From Rhizobium sp. NZLR1 (GTDB lineage: Bacteria > Pseudomonadota > Alphaproteobacteria > Rhizobiales > Rhizobiaceae): a stretch of DNA of 64,000 bases. The stretch covers positions 1,989,501 through 2,053,500 of the forward strand of contig NZ_CP071632.1 in assembly GCF_017357385.1 (NCBI RefSeq). Reading direction: 5' to 3'. The notes under the pieces are model-generated. The model was not told the origin of the DNA. It made no database searches and saw only the letters and a list, made by a program, of their open reading frames with translations. This document shows, piece after piece, positions 18,719 to 28,173 of this stretch (position 1 is the first letter of the stretch; each line of letters begins with the position of its first letter). Position numbers and translations under genes: made by a program.

Positions 18719-19477
18719 TCAGCAGGCGGTCTTGCCGCAGCTGCGCATATTCTTGACCTTGGCTTCGAGATCGTCGAGCCCGACGGCGCCTGGCACCAGT
18801 TCGTTGCCGATCACATAGGACGGCGTGCCGCTGATGCCGAGACTGGAGGCGAGCTGGTAGGTCGCCTGGACGACACCATCATTCGGGCTCTTTGCCATCT
18901 CGGCGCGAATCTTGTTCTCGCTGACGCCGAGCGAAGCTGCAACCGCGATCGCCGTTTCGTCGGAGGCGCGGCCTTCGGCGCCGAGAAGCGCGACATGGAA
19001 ATCGGCATATTTCTCCGGCGCCAGCTTGCGGAAGGCGTCGGCCACCTTGTGGGCTGCGACCGAATCCGGCCCGAGGATCGGAAACTCCTTGAGCACGAAA
19101 CGAACGTTCTTGTCCTTCTTGAGCATCGCCTGCATGTCGGGAAGCGCGTGACGGCAGTAGCTGCAATTGTAATCGAAGAATTCGACGACGGTGACATCGC
19201 CCTTGGGATTGCCGAGGGTGACGTCGTTCTTCGAATCGAAGATCGCGGCCGTGTTCTCGTCGATCGCCATATTGGCCTTCACCAGCCGCTGGGCTTCCTG
19301 CTTCTTCTGCAGCGCATCCTGAACATCGAGCATGATCTCGGGATTCTCGATCAGGTATTGCTTGATGAATTCGCCGAACTCCTTCTTCTGCTGGTCGTCG
19401 AGCGCTGCCGCCGGAAACGGAAGGGCGATCGATGCGGCAAGTGCCAGTGCGGTGAAGGTTTTCGGAAGAAAGGCCAT
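18719..19477 (-). CDS. Periplasmic DsbA-family thiol:disulfide protein
   Basis: A 252-residue exported protein with a signal peptide (MAFLPKTFTALALAASIALP ... AALA). An N-terminal helical part follows (about residues 28-75, of the type seen in ScsC/Com1-like proteins). The thioredoxin domain has active-site CSYC in FFDYNCSYCRHALP and a cis-Pro region GTPSYVIGNEL. It ends in a second Cys pair (SCGKTAC). It probably acts in periplasmic disulfide formation or isomerisation. Confidence 0.88.
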   Translation of the reverse strand: MAFLPKTFTALALAASIALPFPAAALDDQQKKEFGEFIKQYLIENPEIMLDVQDALQKKQEAQRLVKANMAIDENTAAIFDSKNDVTLGNPKGDVTVVEFFDYNCSYCRHALPDMQAMLKKDKNVRFVLKEFPILGPDSVAAHKVADAFRKLAPEKYADFHVALLGAEGRASDETAIAVAASLGVSENKIRAEMAKSPNDGVVQATYQLASSLGISGTPSYVIGNELVPGAVGLDDLEAKVKNMRSCGKTAC

Positions 19478-19686
19478 GATATCCTCGTCAACGGCGATGT
19501 GGTCGTCTCTCTGTCGAAAAGACCGTCGCCGGGTTATGGACTTGAGTGCGTCGCGTCAAGGTACGGTGCGTTGTGTTCTGCTCAAACAGGAATTTTCATC
19601 CCAGCGTGACCCTCGCGGGATTGTGATGAGCCGATTAATGCGGCAATTGTCAGGCCGTCAGTGAAGTAGCCGAGCGAGAAGCGATC

Positions 19687-20844
19687 TTGTTTTCCATATC
19701 GAAACGCAGCGAAGTCGAGCCATTTCATGCCATGGACGTCCTGGCGGAGGCGACGAAAAGGCGGGCGGCCGGCCAGCCCGTTATCTCGATGGCGGTCGGT
19801 CAGCCCTCGCATCCCGCCCCTCAGGCTGCCCTTGAAGCAGCGCGCGCAGCTCTTGCCGAAGGCCGGATCGGTTATACCGATGCGCTGGGAACGGCGCTGC
19901 TGAAATCGGCACTTGCCCGGCACTATAAGGATCGCCACGGCCTGGAGATCGATCCCAAGCGGATCGCCATCACCACCGGTTCCTCGGCCGGCTTCAACCT
20001 CGCCTTCCTGTCGCTCTTCGATGCCGGCGATGCTGTGGCGATCGCAAGGCCTGGTTATCCCGCATATCGCAATATCCTCGGCGCGCTTGGCTTGAAGGTT
20101 GTCGAAGTGCCGGTAACGGCCGAGACCCACTTCACCCTGACGCCTGAGAGCCTCGAGGCGGCGCAGAAGGAAAGCGGCGTGACGCTGAAAGGCGTGCTGC
20201 TCGCAAGCCCCGCCAACCCGACCGGCACGGTGACCGCTCGCGATGGGCTGAAAGCGCTCGCGGACTACTGCGCGGCCCATTCCATCGCCTTCATCTCCGA
20301 TGAAATCTATCACGGGCTGACCTTCGCCGGCGAGGAGGCCAGCGCGCTGGAGCTGACCGACGAGGCGATCGTCATCAACTCCTTCTCCAAATATTACTGC
20401 ATGACCGGCTGGCGAATCGGCTGGATGGTGCTGCCGGAGCGCCTGGTGCGGCCGATCGAGCGGGTGGCGCAAAGCCTTTATATCTCTCCGCCCGAACTTT
20501 CCCAGATCGCCGCCACGGCCGCGCTCGGTGCCGGCGACGAACTCGATCTTTATAAGGCGAGCTATGCCGCCAACCGCGACTTGCTGATGCGCCGCCTGCC
20601 GGAGATCGGCCTTGCGATCGCGTCACCGATGGACGGCGCCTTCTACGCCTATCTCGACGTCACCCGCTTCACCAATGACAGCATGGGTTTTGCCAAGCGC
20701 ATGCTCGCGGAAATCGACGTCGCCGCAACACCCGGCCTCGACTTCGATCCGCTGGAAGGACATCGAACCCTGCGTCTGTCTTATGCGGGCTCGGAAGCCG
20801 AGATCGCCGAGGCGGTGGAGCGAATCGCAACCTGGTTGAAATAG
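19687..20844 (+). CDS. Class I/II pyridoxal phosphate-dependent aminotransferase
   Basis: A 385-residue aspartate aminotransferase-fold enzyme. The PLP Lys lies in INSFSKYYCMTGWRIGW. Other cofactor and substrate contacts are in SPANPTGTVT and FISDEIYHGLTF, and the C-terminal Arg in HRTLRLSYAG. It starts with TTG after a GAG-rich stretch. The amino donor cannot be read from sequence. It diverges from the DsbA-like gene across about 210 bases. Confidence 0.85.
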   Translation: MFSISKRSEVEPFHAMDVLAEATKRRAAGQPVISMAVGQPSHPAPQAALEAARAALAEGRIGYTDALGTALLKSALARHYKDRHGLEIDPKRIAITTGSSAGFNLAFLSLFDAGDAVAIARPGYPAYRNILGALGLKVVEVPVTAETHFTLTPESLEAAQKESGVTLKGVLLASPANPTGTVTARDGLKALADYCAAHSIAFISDEIYHGLTFAGEEASALELTDEAIVINSFSKYYCMTGWRIGWMVLPERLVRPIERVAQSLYISPPELSQIAATAALGAGDELDLYKASYAANRDLLMRRLPEIGLAIASPMDGAFYAYLDVTRFTNDSMGFAKRMLAEIDVAATPGLDFDPLEGHRTLRLSYAGSEAEIAEAVERIATWLK

Positions 20845-20884
20845 CGCCCGCGGGCACGCCAGCGGCTGCGCGCTCTCCTATTGC

Positions 20885-22225
20885 TTAGCTGCGCGATGAA
20901 AACAGCGAGGCGAGCGTCGAAGCGGGCTTGTTGTTCAGCCGTGGCACCACCACGAGCTGCTTGATGTCACCGCGCTTGTAGGCGGCGAGGAAACGGCGGT
21001 AGTCCTTGAAGGAGACGCAGCCGTTGGAATCACCGTTTTTGCCGAGCATGTAGGTGTGGGCCAACAGGCCGACACGGTCATAGATGGCGTCCGCGCCTTC
21101 GAGCGGGGTCAGCCGCAGCGCCTCGACACCATGGAAAAGGCTCTCGCGCATGGTGAGGGCATAGGTGTGCGGCGGCGTCGGCCCGTGCATCTTCTTATTC
21201 ACGAAACGCGGGTTGTCGCGCATCTTGCCGAGACCGGAATGGGCTTCCAGCCTCTCGCCGTTCGGCAGATAGACGGTGCTGTTCTCGATGTCGTAGATCG
21301 CCACACCGGCGCGCAGCTTCGGCGAGAAGACCGGCTTGTCGTAGCGTGGCACTGCATCGTCCTTGTCGTCCTCGATCGGCGAGTTTGGCTGGGCGTAGGC
21401 AAGTGCAGGTTCGCCGGCGCGCTGCGAACCCTTGGCGACCGGCGCCGGCTTGCCGATAAGGCCGTCGGGACGCGCCATCGGCAGCGGCACGGAGTCTTCG
21501 TCGGGCGTCAGCACCAGATCGAAAGGCGGCGCGTCGTCGGCGGCGGCAACGGCCACCGGTGCGGGTTCCGAGGCGGGAATTGCGGCGGTGCGGACCGGAG
21601 ATGCTGATGGTTCGACCGGAGCCGGTGCGATCTGCCGGGATCCGGCATCGGCAAGTGCCAGAAGGGCCGGGAGTTCGGCAGCAGCAACGGCCTCCTTCGA
21701 GGGAATGATGACCCGGTCGCCGTCGTGTTCTTCCGTCGCTGCCGAGGCGACATCGACCGGCGCCTGCGTGATCACATCATCCTTGCGGAACTTGGCGCTG
21801 TCCGAAATTGCCGCCACGACTGGCTGCTCGGCAGCCATGACAAGCCGATTGTGTTTTGTAAGTGCCGCCAGTGCCGTTACGGCGGCGGCAGTCTTGTCGG
21901 CGTGGGATTGAATGAGGCTCGCCGTCAGCGGGATCTGCGGCTTCGCATCGAAGGCGGCCAGCCGGTCAGCCTTGCCGACATGGATCAGCCGTTCGTGGGG
22001 CGTCGCCGGTTTGGCCTTCGGCGCGGATGCCACCTGCGTGAATCTGTCGGGCGGAGAAACGGGCACGGCCACCGAGTGCATTGTCGCCAAGGTCGCGATC
22101 AACCATGTGGAGGTCAGAAATCCGGCGCCGACGACGCCGTAAAGAAAGCCGCGAGATCCGCGCAAACGAAAGGCAGATCCGCCAAGAGGGGTGACGTCAT
22201 CGAACGTCCCGACCGCAAACGCCAT
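20885..22225 (-). CDS. DUF2778 (L,D-transpeptidase-like, Tlde1-type) membrane-anchored protein
   Basis: About 446 residues from the ATG at 22225. One transmembrane segment (RGFLYGVVGAGFLTSTWLIA, around residues 25-50) is followed by a long low-complexity Ala/Pro-rich region, then a C-terminal catalytic-like domain. The domain has the Cys motif GDSNGCVSFKDY and an upstream SLFHGVEALRL His region. This matches the DUF2778/Tlde1 group that cleaves or exchanges peptidoglycan cross-links. The periplasmic location is inferred from the anchor. The longer frame to 22411 has no conserved residues. Confidence 0.8.
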   Translation of the reverse strand: MAFAVGTFDDVTPLGGSAFRLRGSRGFLYGVVGAGFLTSTWLIATLATMHSVAVPVSPPDRFTQVASAPKAKPATPHERLIHVGKADRLAAFDAKPQIPLTASLIQSHADKTAAAVTALAALTKHNRLVMAAEQPVVAAISDSAKFRKDDVITQAPVDVASAATEEHDGDRVIIPSKEAVAAAELPALLALADAGSRQIAPAPVEPSASPVRTAAIPASEPAPVAVAAADDAPPFDLVLTPDEDSVPLPMARPDGLIGKPAPVAKGSQRAGEPALAYAQPNSPIEDDKDDAVPRYDKPVFSPKLRAGVAIYDIENSTVYLPNGERLEAHSGLGKMRDNPRFVNKKMHGPTPPHTYALTMRESLFHGVEALRLTPLEGADAIYDRVGLLAHTYMLGKNGDSNGCVSFKDYRRFLAAYKRGDIKQLVVVPRLNNKPASTLASLFSSRS

Positions 22226-22432
22226 ACTACACTCGTCTTTCAAACTCGCTACGCAGGCCGGCGGCACTGACTGACTACACTTCGCCGGGGCCGGTATAGG
22301 CGCAAGTGGGCCGAATTTAGACCACTCGCGACTTCCGACTGTCTCGCAAGGATGACGAATTATGGTTTCTAATTTATTTACGCCGCGTCGCTCTTTCTCG
22401 CGACGTCTCAAAAAGAGATGCGTTGGGCCTTC

Positions 22433-24340
22433 TCAGGCGCGTTCCATCACATAACTTCCCGGGGCTTCTTCGATCGCATTCAGCGCATCGCCGCCCGGTT
22501 TGCGCGCTGGCACGCGCCTGCTGTCATGGGTCTCGATCCAGGTCTGCCAGTGCGGCCACCACGATCCAGGTGTCTCGGTTGCCCGCTCGAGCCAGGTCTC
22601 GTACTCGCCCTTGGCGGGGCCGCCCGTCCAGAATTGATATTTCTTCTTGTCGGGCGGGTTGACGACGCCGGAGATATGTCCCGAGCCGGTGACGACGAAT
22701 TCCACCTTGCCGCCGAAAAACTGGCTGCCGAGAAAGACGGACTTCGCAGGCGCTATGTGATCCTCGCGGGTGGCGAGATTATAGATCGGGATCTTGACGT
22801 CTTTCAGCGACACCGGCTTGCCGTCGAGGACCATCTCGTTCTGCGTCAGCGCATTCCTCAAATAGCAATTGCGCAGGTAGAAGGCATGGTTTGCCGCCGC
22901 CATGCGGGTCGAATCGGCGTTCCAGAACAACAGGTCGAAGGGCAGGGGATCCTGGCCCTTGAGGTAGTTGTTGACGAAATAAGGCCAGATCAGCTCGGAA
23001 GCCCGCAGCATGTTGAAGGCCATCGACATCTTCGAGCCGTCGAGATAGCCGGCCGCCTGCATATGCTCCTCAAGCGCTGTCAGCTGCTCCTCGTCGACGA
23101 AGACCTTGAGATCGCCGGCATGGGTGAAATCGACCTGGGTGGTAAAGAGCGTCGCAGTCTTGATGCGCTTGTTCTTCTCCTTGGCATGCAGCGCCAGCGT
23201 TGCCGCTAGCAGCGTGCCGCCGACGCAGTAGCCGACGGCGTTGACGTCCTTTTCGCCGGTCGCCTTCTCGATCGTCTCGAGCGCGAAATCGATGCCCTCG
23301 CGGGCATAGGACGTCCAGTCCTTATCGGCGTGGCGCGCATCCGGGTTGACCCAGGAAATGACGAAGGCGGTCTGACCCTGGTCGACGCACCATTTGATGA
23401 AGGATTTCTGCGGGTTGAGATCGAGAATATAAAACTTGTTGATCCAGGGCGGGCAGATCAGCAGCGGCCGCTTCAGCACCGTTTCGGTCGAAGCCTCGTA
23501 CTGGATGATCTGGCAGATGTCGTTTTGGGCGATCACCTTGCCCGGTGTCAGCGCCATGTCGCGGCCGACGACGAATTTCGTCATGTCGGTCTGGCGAAGG
23601 CGAAGATCGCCGTTTCCGGCAGCGATGTCCTCGGCAAGCATCTTCATCCCCCGCACCAGGTTTTCGCCGCTGGTTGCGATCGTCTCGCGGTAGAGCTGGG
23701 GATTGGTGGCGATGAAGTTGCTGGGCGAAAGTGCTGCCGTGATCTGCTTCACGTAGAAGCCGGCCTTGTGCTTGGTGTGCTCGTCGAGTCCGTCGGTCTC
23801 CGACACCAGCTTCTCCGCCCAGTCGGTCGTAACGAAATAGACCTGGCGCAGAAAATCGAAAAACGGGTTCTTCTGCCAGTCTTCGTCGGAGAAGCGCTTG
23901 TCCTTGCGGGTGTCCGGCTCGGCATGCAGAGGCTCGCCCTGCATGTGCGTAGCTTGCATCCGCTGCATCGAGCGCATCCAGATGCCGAAGAACGAGGACA
24001 TCAGCTGGGTCTGCGCCTCGAAGGTGCGGCGGGGATCGGCAATCCAGTATTCGGTGACCTTGGAAAGCGTCTTGACCATGTCGGTCATCGGATCGACGGC
24101 GGTTTGGCTGATCTCGCCGCGTTCGCGCGGCGCAAGCCATGCCGAGGCGGCCTGTCCGAGATTTTCGAGCGCCCGGGCGAAATTCATCGCCATGGTCTCG
24201 GGATCCTTCAACAGATAGGGATCGAGATCGGTCGCATCGAAACCGGCTTTGCCGCCATTCTTCTGGCCGCCATTCTCCCGCTTGCTGTCGGTCACCATTT
24301 CCTCCGGCGGCAGCACTATTTTTATCCAATCGTTGTACAT
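22433..24340 (-). CDS. phaC: Class I poly(3-hydroxyalkanoate) synthase
   Basis: Polymerises 3-hydroxybutyryl-CoA into PHB granules. It has the PhaC N-terminal domain and the alpha/beta hydrolase core with the lipase-like box GYCVGGTLLA (catalytic Cys). The Asp lies in NLATREDHIAPAKS and the His in GSGHISGVVNPPDKK. From MYNDWIKIVLPPEE the length is 635 residues, matching what I recall for Rhizobium etli PhaC. An upstream start at 24406 is unlikely. Confidence 0.94.
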   Translation of the reverse strand: MYNDWIKIVLPPEEMVTDSKRENGGQKNGGKAGFDATDLDPYLLKDPETMAMNFARALENLGQAASAWLAPRERGEISQTAVDPMTDMVKTLSKVTEYWIADPRRTFEAQTQLMSSFFGIWMRSMQRMQATHMQGEPLHAEPDTRKDKRFSDEDWQKNPFFDFLRQVYFVTTDWAEKLVSETDGLDEHTKHKAGFYVKQITAALSPSNFIATNPQLYRETIATSGENLVRGMKMLAEDIAAGNGDLRLRQTDMTKFVVGRDMALTPGKVIAQNDICQIIQYEASTETVLKRPLLICPPWINKFYILDLNPQKSFIKWCVDQGQTAFVISWVNPDARHADKDWTSYAREGIDFALETIEKATGEKDVNAVGYCVGGTLLAATLALHAKEKNKRIKTATLFTTQVDFTHAGDLKVFVDEEQLTALEEHMQAAGYLDGSKMSMAFNMLRASELIWPYFVNNYLKGQDPLPFDLLFWNADSTRMAAANHAFYLRNCYLRNALTQNEMVLDGKPVSLKDVKIPIYNLATREDHIAPAKSVFLGSQFFGGKVEFVVTGSGHISGVVNPPDKKKYQFWTGGPAKGEYETWLERATETPGSWWPHWQTWIETHDSRRVPARKPGGDALNAIEEAPGSYVMERA

Positions 24341-24444
24341 CGTGATTGAACGAGAAAACAAGTTCCACCCGCGCCGGCTCATGCTATTGCTTTGTGGCTG
24401 CGACAAATTTAACAGTCGACGCAGTCAGAACTGGATTTTGAGGC

Positions 24445-24858
24445 ATGACGAAGAACGGCATTCGGCGCATCGCAACCTTCAACCGCACCGCATTGATCTG
24501 CGCCGCGGCGGCGATGGCTCTTGCCGGATGCAATCTGACGGCTGAGCAGAAGGCCGCAGCCGCCGCCAAGCGAGCGGCGCCAACCGCCGTCGTCATGCCG
24601 GCCACCAAGGGCGATGCGGTCGAAGGCGGCCTGGCAAAGTCGCCGGACGGCTATCCGAATTTCGGCGCGCCGCTGACGGCCGCCAACGTCCAGATGAGTG
24701 ACGAGCAGGCGGCCGAACTGCAGCATCAGTTGACCGCACTCGCCGCCCGGCGCAAGGCCGGCACGATTTCGGAGGCCGAATATCAGGCCAAGGCCGCGGA
24801 AATGCGCCGTCTCGCCGCCGAACACGGCCCGGAGACGCTCTCCGAAATCTCCAAATAG
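24445..24858 (+). CDS. Small lipoprotein with C-terminal SHOCT-like segment
   Basis: A 137-residue predicted lipoprotein: basic N-terminus, hydrophobic ALICAAAAMALAGC with lipobox LAGC at residues about 26-29. The mature part is Ala-rich, and the tail AARRKAGTISEAEYQAKAAE resembles a SHOCT motif. It diverges from phaC across about 100 bases. Function is unknown. Confidence 0.75.
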   Translation: MTKNGIRRIATFNRTALICAAAAMALAGCNLTAEQKAAAAAKRAAPTAVVMPATKGDAVEGGLAKSPDGYPNFGAPLTAANVQMSDEQAAELQHQLTALAARRKAGTISEAEYQAKAAEMRRLAAEHGPETLSEISK

Positions 24859-24861
24859 ACC

Positions 24862-24876
24862 TTGCCTTTCAGGCAA
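24862..24876 (+). terminator. Hairpin after lipoprotein gene
   Basis: TTGCCT-TTC-AGGCAA just after the stop codon, extended by outer CCAAAT / ATTTGG arms. It is followed by TTT only, so it is a weak intrinsic terminator candidate. Confidence 0.35.
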
Positions 24877-25078
24877 TTTGGACGCAAAGCCTTCCGGATG
24901 GATCGGAAGACAAGATTTTCCCGATAATGCGCGTTACGCGGCCTTTCCGTCAAAGATTTGCCGCGTGTTTTGGGTCTGATGAATACGGCGCTGCGATTCT
25001 GAAGTTCGTGTCGCAGCCGCCGGGAGACGGAACGAACTTCGACTGCGGCCCGAAAGCCGCCTTTCCATGGGGAATGAA

Positions 25079-26296
25079 ATGGAAGAGTTTCACAAAGTCC
25101 GGCGTTTGCCGCCTTATGTTTTCGAACAGGTCAACCGTTTGAAGGCAAGCGCGCGAGCGGGCGGTGCCGATATCATCGATCTCGGCATGGGAAACCCCGA
25201 CCTTCCCACTCCTCAGTCGATCGTCGACAAGCTGTGCGAAGTCGTGCAGGATCCGCGCACGCACCGTTATTCGTCTTCCAAGGGCATTCCGGGGCTGCGC
25301 CGCGCTCAGGCCGCTTATTATGCCCGCCGTTTCGGCGTCAAGCTCAACCCGGATACGCAAGTGGTCGCTACCTTGGGCTCCAAGGAAGGCTTTGCAAACA
25401 TGGCGCAGGCGATCACCGCGCCGGGCGACGTCATCCTCTGCCCGAACCCGACCTATCCGATCCATGCCTTCGGCTTCCTGATGGCGGGCGGCGTCATCCG
25501 CTCCATGTCGGTGGAGCCGGACGAAAGCTTTTTCCCGCCGCTTGAGCGCGCGGTCCGGCATTCGATCCCGAAGCCCTTGGCGCTGATCCTCAACTACCCC
25601 TCGAACCCGACGGCCCTTGTCGCGACGCTCGATTTCTACAAAGACGTCATTGCCTTCGCCAAGAAGCACGACATCATCGTGCTCTCCGACCTTGCCTATT
25701 CGGAAATCTATTTCGACGGCGCCCCACCGCCGTCGGTTCTCGAAGTGCCGGGTGCAATGGATATGACGGTCGAGTTCACCTCGATGTCGAAGACATTCTC
25801 CATGCCCGGCTGGCGCATGGGCTTTGCCGTCGGCAACGAGCGGCTGATCGCGGCGCTCACCCGCGTCAAGTCCTATCTCGATTACGGCGCCTTCACGCCG
25901 ATCCAGGTGGCGGCGACGCATGCGCTGAACGGCGACGGCTCCGACATTGCTGAGGTTCGCAATGTCTATAAACGTCGCCGCGACGTCATGGTCGAAAGCT
26001 TCGGCAAGGCCGGCTTCGACGTACCGCCGCCGGCTGCCACCATGTTCGCCTGGGCGAAGATCCCGGAAAAGTTCCGTCATCTCGGTTCGCTCGAGTTTTC
26101 CAAACTGCTGGTCGAGAAGGCTGACGTCGCCGTTGCCCCGGGCATCGGCTTCGGCGAACAGGGCGACGACTACGTTCGTCTGGCGCTTGTCGAGAATGAA
26201 CACCGCATCCGCCAGGCTGCGCGCAACATCAAGAAGTTCATGTCGACGGCAGACGAAACGATGCACAACGTCATTTCGCTGAACGCGCACCGCTAA
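25079..26296 (+). CDS. PLP-dependent aminotransferase (AlaC/DapL-like), upstream of hom
   Basis: About 405 residues from MEEFHKVRRLPPYVFEQ. It has DLGMGNPDLPTPQ, GSKEGFANMAQA, NYPSNPTALVA, VLSDLAYSEIYFDG and the PLP Lys in TSMSKTFSMPGWRMGFA. The family includes alanine and LL-diaminopimelate-type aminotransferases. GGGGA precedes the ATG at 25079 by 5 bases; an ATG at 25067 is the alternative. It probably forms a unit with hom 61 bases downstream, which suggests a role in aspartate-family amino acid metabolism. Confidence 0.87.
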   Translation: MEEFHKVRRLPPYVFEQVNRLKASARAGGADIIDLGMGNPDLPTPQSIVDKLCEVVQDPRTHRYSSSKGIPGLRRAQAAYYARRFGVKLNPDTQVVATLGSKEGFANMAQAITAPGDVILCPNPTYPIHAFGFLMAGGVIRSMSVEPDESFFPPLERAVRHSIPKPLALILNYPSNPTALVATLDFYKDVIAFAKKHDIIVLSDLAYSEIYFDGAPPPSVLEVPGAMDMTVEFTSMSKTFSMPGWRMGFAVGNERLIAALTRVKSYLDYGAFTPIQVAATHALNGDGSDIAEVRNVYKRRRDVMVESFGKAGFDVPPPAATMFAWAKIPEKFRHLGSLEFSKLLVEKADVAVAPGIGFGEQGDDYVRLALVENEHRIRQAARNIKKFMSTADETMHNVISLNAHR

Positions 26297-26307
26297 TCCA
26301 ACTCTAA

Positions 26308-26330
26308 GGCAGCCGCGTCCCGCGGCTGCC
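26308..26330. terminator. Strong hairpin between aminotransferase gene and hom
   Basis: A perfect ten-pair GC-rich stem (GGCAGCCGCG / CGCGGCTGCC) with a three-base loop. It has no T-run after it, so it may be a transcript-stabilising or partial termination structure rather than a full terminator. Confidence 0.4.
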
Positions 26331-26357
26331 GCCACACAGATATTTCAGGATAAATCT

Positions 26358-27683
26358 ATGGCAGATGCCCTCAAAATCGGCATTGCGGGCTTGGGCACCG
26401 TCGGCGCCTCGCTAGTCCGCATCATCCAGCAGAAGAGCAACGAGCTTGCCGTCACCTGCGGGCGTCCGATCACCATTACCGCGGTTTCCGCGCGTGACAG
26501 GGCGAGGGACCGCGGCATCGATCTTGCCACTGTCACCTGGTTCGACCGGCCGGAAGAGCTTGCTGAAAAGGGCGATATCGACGTCTTCGTCGAGCTGATG
26601 GGCGGCGCCGAAGGGGCTGCCAACGTTTCCGTGCGCGCCGCACTCCAGCGTGGTCTCCATGTGGTGACAGCCAATAAGGCGCTGCTTGCCTATCACGGCG
26701 TCGAGCTCGCAACGATCGCCGAGGAGAAGGGCGCGTTGCTGAATTTCGAGGCGGCAGTCGCCGGCGGCATCCCCGTCATCAAGGCGCTGCGTGAATCGCT
26801 GACCGGGAATTCCGTCTCGCGCATCTATGGCATCATGAACGGCACCTGCAATTACATCCTGACCAAGATGGAGAAGGAGGGGCTTTCCTTCGCCGAGTGC
26901 CTGAAGGAAGCGCAGCGCCTCGGTTATGCCGAGGCCGATCCGGCCTTCGACATCGAGGGCAACGACACCGCCCACAAGCTGTCCATCCTGACGACGCTTG
27001 CCTTCGGCAATCGCATCGCCGCCGATGACATCTATCTCGAAGGCATCACCAACATCTCGATCGAGGATATCCACGCTGCCGCCGAGCTCGGTTATCGCAT
27101 CAAGCTGCTGGGCGTTGCCCAGCGCACCGATACCGGCATCGAGCAACGCGTTCACCCGACCATGGTGCCGGTCGATTCGGTCATTGCCCAGGTCGACGGC
27201 GTCACCAATGCGGTGGCGATCGAATCCGACGTGCTCGGCGAACTGCTGATGGTCGGCCCCGGCGCCGGCGGCAATGCCACAGCCTCGTCTGTGCTCGGTG
27301 ACATTGCCGATATCGCCAAAAGCCAGCCGGGCGCCCAGCGCGTGCCGGTGCTCGGCCATCCCGCAAAGGCGCTGGAACCCTACCGCAAGGCGCAGATGCA
27401 GAGCCACGAGGGCGGGTATTTCATCCGCCTGACCGTGCTCGACCGCACCGGCGTCTTTGCCAGCGTCGCAACCCGAATGGCCGAAAACAACATCTCGCTG
27501 GAATCGATCGTCCAACGCTCGAAGCAGCATCTGGCGCCGTCGCACCACCAGACGATCATTCTTGTCACCCATGCGACGATGGAAGAGTCGGTGCGCAAGG
27601 CCGTCGCCTCGATCAAGTCGGAAGGTTATCTCTTCGGCGAGCCGCAGGTGATTCGAATCGAGCGGCCGAAAGAGGACGGCTGA
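26358..27683 (+). CDS. hom: Homoserine dehydrogenase
   Basis: Reduces aspartate semialdehyde to homoserine in threonine and methionine synthesis. It has the NAD(P) motif GIAGLGTVGASLVRI, VTANKALLAYHG, the catalytic segment FEAAVAGGIPVIKALRES, and EADPAFDIEGNDTAHKL. A C-terminal ACT domain (RLTVLDRTGVFASVATRMAE) is the usual site of threonine feedback. At 441 residues it is normal. Confidence 0.95.
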   Translation: MADALKIGIAGLGTVGASLVRIIQQKSNELAVTCGRPITITAVSARDRARDRGIDLATVTWFDRPEELAEKGDIDVFVELMGGAEGAANVSVRAALQRGLHVVTANKALLAYHGVELATIAEEKGALLNFEAAVAGGIPVIKALRESLTGNSVSRIYGIMNGTCNYILTKMEKEGLSFAECLKEAQRLGYAEADPAFDIEGNDTAHKLSILTTLAFGNRIAADDIYLEGITNISIEDIHAAAELGYRIKLLGVAQRTDTGIEQRVHPTMVPVDSVIAQVDGVTNAVAIESDVLGELLMVGPGAGGNATASSVLGDIADIAKSQPGAQRVPVLGHPAKALEPYRKAQMQSHEGGYFIRLTVLDRTGVFASVATRMAENNISLESIVQRSKQHLAPSHHQTIILVTHATMEESVRKAVASIKSEGYLFGEPQVIRIERPKEDG

Positions 27684-27711
27684 GCCCTCCCGATCGTGTG
27701 GACACCCGTTG

Positions 27712-27741
27712 AACCGCCCCGTCTCGACAGGGCGGTTTTTC
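27712..27741 (+). terminator. Intrinsic terminator after hom
   Basis: Eight-pair stem AACCGCCC / GGGCGGTT with a ten-base loop, followed by TTTCTG after the stem T residues. It lies about 30 bases after the hom stop and is the clearest rho-independent terminator of this half. Confidence 0.75.
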
Positions 27742-27844
27742 TGTAATTTTTTCAACCTCCCCTTACGGAAGTCTATATTAACAAATACCGAAATATTGAT
27801 ATAATTAAACCGGAGATTGGTGAGTCGTCTGCGTGGAGAATTTC

Positions 27845-28093
27845 ATGAGCAAGGACAGCCACGCCGGGAAAGGGTATGGCTGCCCGGGCGAGGTGCCGCC
27901 GGACCGTCCTGATATGCTTGAGGAAATGCTCAAGCCGACCTACCGTGAAATTCGTCAAGAGGCTCCTGATGAGCCTGACGGCGACGATGAGCAGACAGAA
28001 GGCCGCAACTGGGCCATTCTGCTAACGCTGTTTTCGGTCATGCTGGTGCAGCTGGGCGGCATCGCCGTGATCGTCTGGGCGGTGTTCTGGTAA
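27845..28093 (+). CDS. Small single-pass membrane protein, 82 aa
   Basis: A hydrophilic, acidic N-terminal half (MSKDSHAGKGYGCPGEVPPD ... DGDDEQTEG) is followed by one C-terminal transmembrane segment (LLTLFSVMLVQLGGIAVIVW). GGAG precedes the ATG. An AT-rich promoter-like region lies upstream (27775-27810). It sits between hom and recJ. I do not recognise the family. Confidence 0.6.
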   Translation: MSKDSHAGKGYGCPGEVPPDRPDMLEEMLKPTYREIRQEAPDEPDGDDEQTEGRNWAILLTLFSVMLVQLGGIAVIVWAVFW

Positions 28094-28173
28094 AAATCCG
28101 TGTCTGCAAATCCATCGCTATGTTATCTCCGCTGCTTCTGTAGAAAGAGCAGATGAAGTCAGCGGAGTGTGGC